This document shows, in pieces, positions 1 to 9,136 of a stretch of 64,000 nucleotides of DNA. Source of the stretch: Asaia bogorensis (GTDB lineage Bacteria > Pseudomonadota > Alphaproteobacteria > Reyranellales > Reyranellaceae); contig CAMDQJ010000001.1 of the NCBI GenBank assembly GCA_945905835.1, positions 62,001-126,000 of the forward strand, written 5' to 3'. The translations under genes were made by a program, and so were the position numbers. The notes below the pieces were generated by a model. That model saw nothing but the letters and a program-made list of their open reading frames with translations, did no database searches and was not told the DNA's origin. Position 1 is the first letter of the stretch. Every line of letters starts with the position of its first letter.

Positions 1-1
1 C

Positions 2-442
2 TATTCGCTGGCGATCGGCACGACCTGGGGCCTGGGCGCGGCCTTGCTTGATCGCGCCCATATCCGCATCGATTCGCTCTATGTGTTCTTCCCGCAGAAG
101 ATTCGCCTGGCGCTCGATACCGTGGCGCTCTTTCTCTTCGTCGGATTCTTCAGCCTGACCCTGTGGCACGGCTTGGGTGTAGTCTCGCAATCCTGGACGT
201 CCGGATCGCGCAGCCAATCGGCTCTGGAAACGCCAACCGTGCTCCCTCAGGCGCTGTGGATCGCCGGCCTGGTGGCTTTCGTTCTGGTGAGCGCGCTGCT
301 GTTGATTCAGGCGCTTCGGCTGGGCTTTGCCGGCGATCTGCACGGCATGGCGAAACTGATCAGCACGCGCTCCGCCGAGGAAGAGGTCGAGGACGAAATC
401 CGCGACCTCAAGGATCGCCAGGTCCGCGAAGGGAGCAACTGA
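2..442 (+). CDS. TRAP transporter small permease, 5' end outside window
   Basis: The open frame runs to the left edge (YSLAIGTTWGLGAALLDRAH), so the ORF-track TTG start is not the true start. The protein has DctQ-type features: an amphipathic loop with AHIRID, a hydrophobic segment (VALFLFVGFFSLTLW), and a final helix before a charged cytoplasmic tail ending in KDRQVREGSN. DctQ proteins are the four-helix subunit that joins the large permease in TRAP uptake of organic acids. The large-permease gene follows one base after the stop. The substrate-binding receptor (DctP) is not in the window and probably lies upstream. Confidence 0.85.
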   Translation, partial: YSLAIGTTWGLGAALLDRAHIRIDSLYVFFPQKIRLALDTVALFLFVGFFSLTLWHGLGVVSQSWTSGSRSQSALETPTVLPQALWIAGLVAFVLVSALLLIQALRLGFAGDLHGMAKLISTRSAEEEVEDEIRDLKDRQVREGSN

Positions 443-443
443 C

Positions 444-1730
444 GTGCTGGGTATCACGCTCCTCATCCTGATCGGAATGCTGGCGCTGGCGATTCCCGTC
501 GCCGCCAGCCTCGGCATCCTCGGCCTGTCTCTGTCGGCCATCTATTCCAAACTGCCGCTGTCGCTGGCGATGGGCGAGATCGCCTGGGGCACCGCGAACA
601 ACTTCCTGCTCGTGGCCATCCCGTTCTTCGTGCTGCTGGGCGAGATCCTGCTGCGCTCGGGCATGGCCGAGCGCATGTACAACGCGCTGGTTCTGTGGGT
701 GCCGTGGCTGCCCGGCGGCCTGATGCATTCCAATATCGCCGCCTGCGCCATGTTCGCCGCGACCTCGGGGTCGAGCGTGGCGACGGCGGCCACCATCGGC
801 ACCGTCGCCCTGGGCGAGGTCGAGAAGCGCGGCTATTCCGAACGCCTGTTCCTCGGCACGATCGCCGCCGGCGGCACACTGGGCATCCTGATCCCGCCCT
901 CGATCAACATGATCGTCTACGGCGTGCTCACCGAGACCTCGATCCCCAAACTCTATCTCGCGGGCTTCATTCCCGGCGTCGTGCTGGCCACGCTGTTCAG
1001 CCTGACGGTGCTGGTGATCTGCCTGATCTGGCCCTCCATGGGCGGCAAGCCGACGGCGACGACCTGGGCGCAGCGCTTCGCCGCCTTGCCCGACCTGCTG
1101 CCGCCGCTGGTCATCTTCCTCGCCGTGATCGGCTCGATCTATGCCGGCTGGGCCACCGCGACAGAGTCGGCGGCGCTGGGCGTCATCGCCGCCATGGTCA
1201 TCGCCGCGGTCAATCGCCGGCTGACGCTGCGCACGTTGCTCAACGCCTTCGAAGGCACGATGCGCACCACCGCCATGATCATGGCGATCCTGCTTGCCGC
1301 CTATTTCCTCAATTTCGTCATCACCTCGATCGGCCTGACGGGACAGGTTAACAGCTTCATCACCAGCCTCGGCCTGTCGAAAGTCGAGCTGCTGATCGCC
1401 GTGGTGATCTTCTACTTCATCCTCGGCATGTTCATGGAGACGCTGTCGATGATGGTGGCGACGGTGCCGATCATCGCGCCGATCATGATCAAGGCCGGCT
1501 ACGATCCGATCTGGTTTGGCATCATGATCATCATCCTGATGGAACTGGCGATGATCACGCCGCCGGTCGGCATCAACCTCTATGTCGTCCAGGGCCTGCG
1601 CAAGAAAGGCAAGATCGACGACGTCATCATCGGCACGTCGCCCTTCATCGTCACCATGCTGCTGATGCTGGTGATCCTGTCGCTCTGGCCGCAGATCGCG
1701 CTGTGGCTGCCGCAACTGGCGGCGACCTAG
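444..1730 (+). CDS. dctM: TRAP transporter large permease (DctM family)
   Basis: A 428-residue hydrophobic inner-membrane protein of the usual DctM length. It starts at GTG one base after the small-permease stop, so the two are translationally coupled. Family features include the GILIPPSINMIVYG segment near residue 150 and the long run of helices expected of this ion-coupled carrier. It drives sodium- or proton-coupled uptake of a solute delivered by a periplasmic receptor. The solute (carboxylate, keto acid or amide) cannot be read from the permease. The gene ends convergently against hyuA. Confidence 0.93.
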   Translation: MLGITLLILIGMLALAIPVAASLGILGLSLSAIYSKLPLSLAMGEIAWGTANNFLLVAIPFFVLLGEILLRSGMAERMYNALVLWVPWLPGGLMHSNIAACAMFAATSGSSVATAATIGTVALGEVEKRGYSERLFLGTIAAGGTLGILIPPSINMIVYGVLTETSIPKLYLAGFIPGVVLATLFSLTVLVICLIWPSMGGKPTATTWAQRFAALPDLLPPLVIFLAVIGSIYAGWATATESAALGVIAAMVIAAVNRRLTLRTLLNAFEGTMRTTAMIMAILLAAYFLNFVITSIGLTGQVNSFITSLGLSKVELLIAVVIFYFILGMFMETLSMMVATVPIIAPIMIKAGYDPIWFGIMIIILMELAMITPPVGINLYVVQGLRKKGKIDDVIIGTSPFIVTMLLMLVILSLWPQIALWLPQLAAT

Positions 1731-1765
1731 GTCACTTCATCTTTCCTCCCCATTCATATGGGTGT

Positions 1766-1780
1766 CAGCGTCTTACGCTG
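1766..1780. terminator. Small hairpin between convergent genes
   Basis: CAGCGT, a 3-base loop and ACGCTG form a short perfect stem in the 73-base gap between dctM and hyuA, which converge here. There is no clear T-tract on either strand, so a role as a bidirectional terminator is only a possibility. Confidence 0.35.
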
Positions 1781-1803
1781 GCGGAGGGGTCAAGAGGGGG
1801 GGT

Positions 1804-3891
1804 CTAAAGCGTGATGACGATATTCCCCGCGCTGTCGAGTTCGGCGCGGGCGTCGGGCGGCACGACGCAGGTGGTATCGTATTCGTCGATGATGATCGGA
1901 CCGCTGCGGCCCGGTGACAGATCGGCGCGGCTCAGCACGGGCGTGTCGTGCCAGCCGTGGGAGTCGCCGAAGTAAGCCCGGCGTGAGGCTTGCGCGGTGG
2001 GCTCGGCGCGGCTCGATTTCACCTGTGTTGGCACGGCCCCGCCCTCCCGCAGGCCCGAGCCCACCACCTGGATGGCTACCAGCTCGACCGGTTCGTCGGG
2101 GCCGGCACGGTGGCCATAGGTTTTCTCGTGCTCCTGGCCGAAGGCTTCTTCCAGCTGCCTGACCATTGAAGCGTCGATCGGGCCGTCGGGCACGGCGACG
2201 GTGAGGTCGTAGCTCTGGCCCTTGTAATGCAGCGAGGCCGAACGTTTGAGCCGGGCGGTGGCGCCGCTGAAGCCTTCGATGGCGAGCTGGTCGGTCGCCT
2301 GTTTGGCCAGCGCGTTCCATGCCGCGTCGATTTCCTCGAGATTGGCCTGGCGCAGCAGGCGGCGGAAGGTGCGGGCGTAGTGATGTTCGACATCAGCATA
2401 GAGTAGGCCGAAGGAGGAGAAGAGACCGGCCGAGGGCGGCACGACGACGCGCGAGATGCCCAGCGCCGCGGCCATGCCGGCGGCGAAGAGCGGGCCGTTG
2501 CCGCCGAAGGCAAAGAGCGAGAATTCGCGCGGATCGCGGCCGCGCTCGGTCGAGACGGCCTTAATGGCGCGGATCATGTTCGACGCGGCGATCAGGTGCG
2601 CGCCATAGGCCGCGCGTTCGAGCGTCATGTTGAGCGGTTTGGCGATCTTGGCCTCGAAAGCCGCGCGCGCCTTGTCGGCATTGAGCTTGAGCGCGCCGCC
2701 CACCAGATGGCCGGGGTTGATATAGCCCAGCAGCACATTGGCGTCGGTGATGGTAGGCACCTCGCCGCCTTTGTCGTAGCAGACCGGGCCGGGCGAGGCG
2801 CCGGCGCTTTCCGGGCCGGCCTGCAGCGCGCCACCGGCATCGATCCAGACATGCGAGCCGCCGCCCGCGCCCACTTCGGCGAGGTCGATGGCGGGGACTT
2901 TCAGCGTATAGCCCGCACCCGTGAGCAGGCGCGAGCCGATCATGATGCCGGCGCCCACGGCATATTCCTGGGCACGCGCGATCTCGCCATCCTCGACCAT
3001 CGAGGCCTTGGCGGTGGTGCCGCCCATGTCGAAGGTGATGATCTTGGCGAGGTTCTTGGCGCGGGCCAGCGCCTGCGCGCCGACGACGCCGCCGGCCGGG
3101 CCCGATTCGATGATGTTCATCGGCTGCTCGGCGGCGGCGGTGTTGGTCGTCAGGCCGCCGTTGGATTGCATCAGCAGCAGGCGGGCGGGAATGCCGGCGC
3201 CGTCGAGGCCCTGGCGCAGCGCGCGCAGATACGTCGCCACAATCGGCATGACGTAGGCGTTGATGACGGTTGTCGAGGTGCGCTCGTATTCCTTGATCTC
3301 AGGCAGCACTTCGAAGGAGACGCTGAGCGGCAGGTGCGGGGCTTTGCGAGCCACGATGTCGCGCAGCATCGTTTCGTGCACGGGATTGGTGAAGGAATTG
3401 AGCAGGCAAATGGCGATGGCCTCGACCTTCTCGGCCAGCAGCGCATCGACGGCGCGTTCGGCGTCGGCCGGATCGAGGGCACGATCGACATGGCCCGCAT
3501 GGTCGATACGCTCGTCGACCACCTTGCGCAGGTAGCGCTCGACTAGGGGCTTCGGCTTGGTCCAGGTGAGATCGTAGAGCTTGGGCATGCGCAGCGTGCG
3601 GATTTCCAGCACGTCGCGGAAGCCCTTGGTGGTTATGAGTCCGACGCGCGCGCCCTTGTGCTCGAGGATGGCGTTGGAGGCGACGGTCGTGCCATGGCGT
3701 ATTTCCTCGATGGTGCCACCGTCGAGCCCCGTCTCGCGAAAGACCTCGCTCAACCCGTCGACGATGGCCTGGGCGTAGTTGCCGACGCTCGACGAGAGCT
3801 TCTTGGTATGGATGGTGCCGTCGGAGCCGAGCAGCACGATATCGGTAAAGGTGCCGCCGATGTCGACACCGACGCGATAGGTAACGACCAT
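1804..3891 (-). CDS. hyuA: Hydantoinase/oxoprolinase family subunit A
   Basis: A 695-residue protein of the HyuA / N-methylhydantoinase A / 5-oxoprolinase family. The N-terminal VGVDIGGTFTDIVLL is the actin/ASKHA-type phosphate-binding motif, FDMGGTTAKAS is the second nucleotide-binding loop, and AFGGNGPLFAAG the third. With HyuB it forms an ATP-dependent enzyme that opens a cyclic amide such as 5-oxoproline or a hydantoin in the cytoplasm. Its ATG is 6 bases after the hyuB stop, with a GGAG ribosome site inside the hyuB end. A second, diverged hyuA lies at 21573-23648. The substrate is not deducible. Confidence 0.9.
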   Translation of the reverse strand: MVVTYRVGVDIGGTFTDIVLLGSDGTIHTKKLSSSVGNYAQAIVDGLSEVFRETGLDGGTIEEIRHGTTVASNAILEHKGARVGLITTKGFRDVLEIRTLRMPKLYDLTWTKPKPLVERYLRKVVDERIDHAGHVDRALDPADAERAVDALLAEKVEAIAICLLNSFTNPVHETMLRDIVARKAPHLPLSVSFEVLPEIKEYERTSTTVINAYVMPIVATYLRALRQGLDGAGIPARLLLMQSNGGLTTNTAAAEQPMNIIESGPAGGVVGAQALARAKNLAKIITFDMGGTTAKASMVEDGEIARAQEYAVGAGIMIGSRLLTGAGYTLKVPAIDLAEVGAGGGSHVWIDAGGALQAGPESAGASPGPVCYDKGGEVPTITDANVLLGYINPGHLVGGALKLNADKARAAFEAKIAKPLNMTLERAAYGAHLIAASNMIRAIKAVSTERGRDPREFSLFAFGGNGPLFAAGMAAALGISRVVVPPSAGLFSSFGLLYADVEHHYARTFRRLLRQANLEEIDAAWNALAKQATDQLAIEGFSGATARLKRSASLHYKGQSYDLTVAVPDGPIDASMVRQLEEAFGQEHEKTYGHRAGPDEPVELVAIQVVGSGLREGGAVPTQVKSSRAEPTAQASRRAYFGDSHGWHDTPVLSRADLSPGRSGPIIIDEYDTTCVVPPDARAELDSAGNIVITL

Positions 3892-3897
3892 GATGCG

Positions 3898-5694
3898 CTA
3901 CTCCGCGGCGCGCGCGAGCAGTACCGGATCGTGCCGTTGAACTTTTGGAACGCTGGTCCAGCCCCGTGACTTGGCGATCTCGCCGCGCCGCCGGGCCGTG
4001 GCGGCCACGTCAACTTTCCACGCAGCCTTATCGATCACAACGCCGTAGTCGACCAGCGCCTTTTGCGGCGACAGGAGCTCGTTGCGCACGTCGCGCATCA
4101 CGGCCACGGGATCGCGCTCCAGCGGATCGCCCCAGCCACCCGCACCAGCCAGCACATGGCGGAAGACCTCGCCGCGCTTGACCGTCATGGTGAGCTTCGA
4201 CGGCAGCAACCGGTTCTCGCCGTCGGGGTTCAGGTAATTCTCCGACGGGCCGCCGGGGCTGCCGCCATAGAGGCCGAACGGCCGGTGGTCGCGGCGGTCG
4301 GAGCGGACCTGCAGCATGCCTTCGGCTTCGAGGAAGCGGTAATCGCGCAGGAACGGCACGCCGCCACGGTATTTGCCGGCGCCGGCCTTGTCGGCCACGA
4401 ACTCGTAGGCAAGCAGCTGGATCGGCTGCTCGGCCTCGGTGACCTCGATGGAGTGCGAGGCCATGTTGGCAAACATGTGTGAGTTGCCGTCGAGCCCGTC
4501 GGCGAAGGGCCTGGCACCCCAGGCGCCGCAGGTGAAGTCGACATAGACGAAGGGCTTGCGGGCCTCGTCGTAGCCGCCGATCGAGATGCCGGTGTTGCCG
4601 CCGTCGCCGGCTGCCTTCACGCGATTAGGCAGCATCATGGCGAGCGCCCCGAACATGCAGTCGACCATGCGAAAGCCGGTAAGGCCGCGCGCCGCGCAGG
4701 CTGCCGGCAGCACGCCGTTGCCGACCGTGCCCGGCGGGCAGATGACCTCGATGGCGCGGAACACGCCCTCGTTGTTGGGAATGCCCGGCGGCAGTACCGA
4801 GCGGACGCCCGTGTAGGACGCCGCCTTGGTGAAGGAGAGCGTGTTGTTGATGGCGCCCTTCACTTGAGGATTGGTGCCCGTCCAGTCGACCACCATGTGG
4901 CCGCCCTTCTTGCGGATGGTGACAAACAGCCGGATCGGCTGGCCGTAATCGACGCCGTCGTCGTCGATCCAGTCCTCGAAGGTCCATTCGCCATCGGGCA
5001 GGTCAGCAAGCGCCGCGCGCGTCAGGCGCTCGGCATAGTCGATGACTTCCTTGAGGTAGAACTTGGTCTGCTCCGGGCCGTAGCGCGCCACGATCTCGGC
5101 GAACTGCTTCTCGCCGATATGGCAGGCCGCGAGCTGGGCGCGCAGGTCGCCGAACAGCTGGACCGGCAGGCGGACGTTCTTTTCGATGAACGTCATGATG
5201 GTCTTGTTGATCTTGCCAGCCTCGTAGAGCTTCATCGGCGCGATGCGCAGGCCCTCGGCATAGATCTCGGTCGAATCCGACGCGTTCGATCCCGCGACGC
5301 GGCCGCCGACGTCGATGTGGTGGCAGACGGTGCAGGCGAAGGCCAGCCGCTCGCCCTGGTGATAGAGCGGCTTCACGACAAAGATGTCGGGCAGGTGCAT
5401 GCCGCCGTCGAACGGGTCGTTCATGATGAAGACGTCGCCCGGGCCCATGTCGTCACTGAAGTGGCGCATGATCGATTCCATGGCCGTCGGTACCGAGCCG
5501 AGATGCCCCGGCAGGGTCAGGCCTTGCGCGGCGAGCTTACCGTCGGCATCGGCGAAGCCCGTCGAATAATCCATGTTGTCCTTGAGCACGCCTGAATAGG
5601 TCGTGCGGAACACCGTCAGCGCCATTTCGTCGGCGATCGAGAAAATGGCGTTCTTGAACAGCTCAAGTGCGATCGGATCGTGAATTTGTGCCAC
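3898..5694 (-). CDS. hyuB: Hydantoinase/oxoprolinase family subunit B
   Basis: A 598-residue HyuB family protein with the typical N-terminus (DPIALELFKNAIFSIADEM), the NDPFDGGMHLPDIFV segment, and a C-terminal RRDHRPFGLYGGSPG region. HyuB carries the second half of the ATP-dependent cyclic-amide hydrolase encoded with hyuA. The start is GTG, supported by an AGGGG ribosome site 8 bases upstream. It sits 65 bases downstream of the fbiC stop on the same strand, so co-transcription with FO synthase is plausible. Confidence 0.9.
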   Translation of the reverse strand: MAQIHDPIALELFKNAIFSIADEMALTVFRTTYSGVLKDNMDYSTGFADADGKLAAQGLTLPGHLGSVPTAMESIMRHFSDDMGPGDVFIMNDPFDGGMHLPDIFVVKPLYHQGERLAFACTVCHHIDVGGRVAGSNASDSTEIYAEGLRIAPMKLYEAGKINKTIMTFIEKNVRLPVQLFGDLRAQLAACHIGEKQFAEIVARYGPEQTKFYLKEVIDYAERLTRAALADLPDGEWTFEDWIDDDGVDYGQPIRLFVTIRKKGGHMVVDWTGTNPQVKGAINNTLSFTKAASYTGVRSVLPPGIPNNEGVFRAIEVICPPGTVGNGVLPAACAARGLTGFRMVDCMFGALAMMLPNRVKAAGDGGNTGISIGGYDEARKPFVYVDFTCGAWGARPFADGLDGNSHMFANMASHSIEVTEAEQPIQLLAYEFVADKAGAGKYRGGVPFLRDYRFLEAEGMLQVRSDRRDHRPFGLYGGSPGGPSENYLNPDGENRLLPSKLTMTVKRGEVFRHVLAGAGGWGDPLERDPVAVMRDVRNELLSPQKALVDYGVVIDKAAWKVDVAATARRRGEIAKSRGWTSVPKVQRHDPVLLARAAE

Positions 5695-5759
5695 TTCGAT
5701 TTCCCCTGGTCACGCGGCCCTGTTCCGCGACGCTCATTTCGTGCCGAATACGCTCTATA

Positions 5760-8156
5760 TCAAGCCGCAGAGACCCGCTTGCGCGGCGGCGTCAGCACGA
5801 TCGGCGCCAGCTCCGCGGCGACGAACGAGGCGGCGCGGCGTTCTTCCGGCACTGGCCGATACAGGGTATCGCGCTGCTGTGGTTTGCGGCCGATCGAACG
5901 AATCAGCGCTTCCATCGCGTTGGGTGGAAATTCTTGGCCGTGCTGCGTGCCGGCGGCGCGCGAGATGCTCTCGTTCATCAGCGTGCCGCCGAGATCGTTG
6001 GCGCCCGACTCGAGGCAGATCGCGGCGCCCGCCGGGCCCATCTTGACCCACGAGGTCTGGATATTGGGGATCGCCGGATGCAGCACCAGCCGCGCCACCG
6101 AATGCATGATCACCGCCTCGCGGAAGGTTGGCCCTCGCCGGGCGAGACCTTGGCGGTACATCGGCGCTTCCATGTGAACGAACGGCAGCGGCACGAATTC
6201 GGTGAAGCCGCCGGTCTCGACCTGCAGGTCACGTAGCGCCAGCAGATGGCGCGACCAGGCGAGCGAGGTCTCGACATGGCCGTACATGATGGTCGAGGTC
6301 GTGCGCAGACCCTGCCCATGCGCGGCGCGCTGCACGCCGAGCCACTCCGCGGTGTTGATCTTGTCGGGGCAGATGATGGCGCGGATCTTGTCGTCGAGGA
6401 TCTCGGCGGCCGTTCCTGGCAAGGTACCGAGACCCGCTTGATGCAGGCGCGCCAGGAAATCGCCGATCGGCTGCTGCAGCGTCGCAGCACCCTGCGTCAC
6501 TTCCAGCGCCGAGAAGGCGTGGATATGCATGTCGGGCACCGCTTCCTTGATCGCCTTGCAGATCGCGACATAGGTCTCGCCCGTATAGTCGGGATGAATG
6601 CCGCCCTGCATGCAGACTTCGGTGGCGCCGCGCTGCCACGCCTCGACGGCGCGCCGCTTCACTTCGTCGAGCGCCAGATCGTAGGGCGCGCCGCGCAGAT
6701 CCTCGTGCGTGCGGCCCTTGGAGAAGGCGCAGAAACGGCAGCGGAAATAACAGATGTTGGTGTAGTTGATGTTGCGGTTCACGACATAACGCACTGTATC
6801 GCCACTGACGGCCTGGCGTAGCGCGTTGGCCGCTCCGGTGACGTGGCGGTAGTCGACGTCACGGGCTGCGAACAGGCGCACGATCAGCGGCGTGTCGAGA
6901 CGCTGGCCGGCGGTCGCACGATCGACGATACGGACGATCTCGGGATCAACCTCTTTTGCCAGAACCAGGGGTGCAGGCGGCGGCTCGGTGTTGCCGGGTG
7001 CCCAGTCGTCGTCGCGGGCGAAGCCTTCGGAATCACTCATGCGCCGCACCTGCGTCGCCACTTCGGGCGCGAGCCACGTATCGGCGTCGCGGGCGTAGGC
7101 CGGATAGACCGGGAGGCGGTTGACCAACAGCTTGCCCACCTCGGCGCTAAGCCGCGCCAGCTCGTCGATGGCGGGCCACGGCGCCTCGGGATTCACGTGA
7201 TCGGGCGTCACTGGCGAGACGCCACCCCAGTCGTTCAGGCCGGCCGCGATTAGCTTCTGATAGACGCCTGGTGAAAGATTCGGCGGCGCCTGGATATTCA
7301 TGTCGGGCCCGAGGATCTTGCGCGCCGTGGCGATGGTCCACAGCAGGTCGTCGAGGTCGGGCTCGTCGGCATCGGCGCGCTTGGTGTCGGGCTTGGCACG
7401 GAAATTCTGGACGATAACCTCTTGGATATGACCGTGCGCGGCATGCAGGTCGCGGATCGCCTGCAGCGCCTCGATGCGCTCCTCGCGCGTCTCGCCGATG
7501 CCGATCAGGATGCCCGTGGTGAACGGTACCTTCAGCTCGCCGGCGAGACGGATGGTCTCCAGACGCACGACGGGATGCTTGTCGAGCGAGCCGTAATGCA
7601 CGCCGCCCTTCTCGCACAGCCGCTCGCTGGTCGATTCGAGCATGATGCCCTGGCTGGCGGTGACCTCGCGCAGCGCCGCGATCTCCTCGCGCGTCATGAC
7701 GCCAGGATTCGAGTGCGGCAGCAGGCCGGTCTCGCGCAGCACCAGGCCGCACATCGCCGTCAGGTATTCGATCGTCGTCTTGTAGCCGAGCGCCGCCAGC
7801 GCCTCGCGGGCCGCGGCGTAGCGCAGCTCCGGCTTGTCGCCCAGGGTGAACAGCGCCTCGGTGCAGCCGGCGGCCTTGCCGGCGCGGGCGATGGCCAAGA
7901 CCTGGTCGGGCGAGAGATAGGCCGGCTGGCCAGCACGTGGCCGCTCGGCGAAGGTGCAATAGTGGCAAACGTCACGGCACAGGTGCGTCAGCGGGATGAA
8001 CACCTTGCGCGAATAGGAGATCAGCCGGCCGTGGCCGCGATCGCGCAGCCGGCCTGCCTCGGCCATCAATCCGGCCATCGAAACGCCCGTTCCCATCATG
8101 GGCAAAACATAGCGGCAATCGCCTTCGGCTGCATCGTGTAGTATGGCCAGTGCCAT
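5760..8156 (-). CDS. fbiC: Fused FO synthase (CofG-CofH), coenzyme F420 biosynthesis
   Basis: A 798-residue protein with two radical-SAM domains. The first has CRDVCHYC (C60, C64, C67) and matches CofG; the second has CYFRCRFC (C469, C473, C476) and matches CofH. The pair makes the deazaflavin FO from the riboflavin precursor 5-amino-6-ribitylaminouracil and tyrosine, the core of coenzyme F420. The fused form is best known from actinobacteria; archaea use two proteins. The listed start leaves only 26 bases to the divergent LLM gene. Starts at Met20 or Met21 (8099 or 8096) would leave a normal promoter gap and match the usual N-terminus better. No CofC, CofD or CofE is in the window. Confidence 0.95.
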   Translation of the reverse strand: MALAILHDAAEGDCRYVLPMMGTGVSMAGLMAEAGRLRDRGHGRLISYSRKVFIPLTHLCRDVCHYCTFAERPRAGQPAYLSPDQVLAIARAGKAAGCTEALFTLGDKPELRYAAAREALAALGYKTTIEYLTAMCGLVLRETGLLPHSNPGVMTREEIAALREVTASQGIMLESTSERLCEKGGVHYGSLDKHPVVRLETIRLAGELKVPFTTGILIGIGETREERIEALQAIRDLHAAHGHIQEVIVQNFRAKPDTKRADADEPDLDDLLWTIATARKILGPDMNIQAPPNLSPGVYQKLIAAGLNDWGGVSPVTPDHVNPEAPWPAIDELARLSAEVGKLLVNRLPVYPAYARDADTWLAPEVATQVRRMSDSEGFARDDDWAPGNTEPPPAPLVLAKEVDPEIVRIVDRATAGQRLDTPLIVRLFAARDVDYRHVTGAANALRQAVSGDTVRYVVNRNINYTNICYFRCRFCAFSKGRTHEDLRGAPYDLALDEVKRRAVEAWQRGATEVCMQGGIHPDYTGETYVAICKAIKEAVPDMHIHAFSALEVTQGAATLQQPIGDFLARLHQAGLGTLPGTAAEILDDKIRAIICPDKINTAEWLGVQRAAHGQGLRTTSTIMYGHVETSLAWSRHLLALRDLQVETGGFTEFVPLPFVHMEAPMYRQGLARRGPTFREAVIMHSVARLVLHPAIPNIQTSWVKMGPAGAAICLESGANDLGGTLMNESISRAAGTQHGQEFPPNAMEALIRSIGRKPQQRDTLYRPVPEERRAASFVAAELAPIVLTPPRKRVSAA

Positions 8157-8182
8157 AGGTTTTCTACAGGGGAGATCGACAT

Positions 8183-9136
8183 ATGCTGATCGGCTTCAAC
8201 GCGCCAACCGCCGGGCCGCTGGCAGATTCCGACAAGCTTACCCGCCTGGTGACGGCCGGAGAGGCGCTTGGCTACGATTACGCTACTTTCAGCGACCATG
8301 TCGTGATCCCGACCGACATCCAGGCGAAATATCCCTACAGTTCGACAGGCGAATTTCCCGCTGGTGCCCGTGGTGAGCGCCACGAGCAGCTGATCGAAGT
8401 GGCCTATATCGCGGCCAAGACCACGAAGCTGCGGCTGATCCTCTCGGTGATGGTGGTGCCGCATCGCCCGGCGGTGCTGACGGCGAAAATGCTGTCGACC
8501 ATCGACGTGCTGTCGGGCGGCCGCCTCACCGTTGGCATCGGCGCCGGCTGGCTGAAGGAGGAGTTCGAGGCGATCGGCGCGCCGGATTTCGCGGCGCGCG
8601 GCAAGGTCACCGACGAATACATCAAGGCCTTCGTCGAGCTCTGGACCAAGGACTCGCCCAAGTTCAGGGGCGACTATGTCAGCTTCAACAACATCGTCTT
8701 TGCCCATAAGCCGGTGCAGAAGCCACATCCGCCAATCTGGGTCGGCGGCGAGAGCGGACCGGCGTTGCGCCGCACCGCGCGGCTGGGCGATGCCTGGTAT
8801 CCCATCGGCACCAATCCGGCCAATCCGCTCGACAGCATGGCGCGCTTCAAGACGCAGGTGGCGCGCCTGCGCAAGTTCACCGAGGAAGCGGGACGCGATC
8901 CCAAATCCATGGGGCTCGCCTTCCGTTGCACCGCGTTCGGCGAGAACGTGCCGGCCAAGGCGGGTGACGGCGAGCGGCGGCTGTTCGCCGGCAAGCCGGC
9001 GGAGATCGCAGCCGACATGCGGGCGCTGCGCGACATGGGCGTCGGCAGCCTCGACTTCGGTTTCCCCGGCGGCAGCGTCGAGGAAATGCTGGGCGGAATG
9101 CAGCAGTTCAAGAAGGACGTGCTGACGCTTCTCTAG
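8183..9136 (+). CDS. LLM class (luciferase-like) F420/flavin-dependent oxidoreductase
   Basis: A 317-residue TIM-barrel protein of the bacterial-luciferase-like superfamily, close in layout to the TIGR03619-type F420-dependent group. It shows YATFSDHVVIP near the N-terminus, STIDVLSGGRLTVGIGAGW, and KPHPPIWVGGES. A GGGGAG ribosome site precedes the ATG. It is transcribed divergently from fbiC and ends tail-to-tail with the next LLM gene, overlapping it by 4 bases. Dependence on F420 rather than FMN is inferred from the fbiC neighbour. The substrate is unknown. Confidence 0.88.
   Translation: MLIGFNAPTAGPLADSDKLTRLVTAGEALGYDYATFSDHVVIPTDIQAKYPYSSTGEFPAGARGERHEQLIEVAYIAAKTTKLRLILSVMVVPHRPAVLTAKMLSTIDVLSGGRLTVGIGAGWLKEEFEAIGAPDFAARGKVTDEYIKAFVELWTKDSPKFRGDYVSFNNIVFAHKPVQKPHPPIWVGGESGPALRRTARLGDAWYPIGTNPANPLDSMARFKTQVARLRKFTEEAGRDPKSMGLAFRCTAFGENVPAKAGDGERRLFAGKPAEIAADMRALRDMGVGSLDFGFPGGSVEEMLGGMQQFKKDVLTLL

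Noticed and set aside
408-1715. 435-residue minus-strand ORF opposite dctM
   Set aside because: It is rich in His, Asp, Gln and Arg with no domain pattern; this is the antisense shadow of a GC-rich membrane gene.
2596-3546. 316-residue plus-strand ORF inside hyuA
   Set aside because: Low-complexity antisense product; hyuA in the other frame has clear motifs over the same bases.
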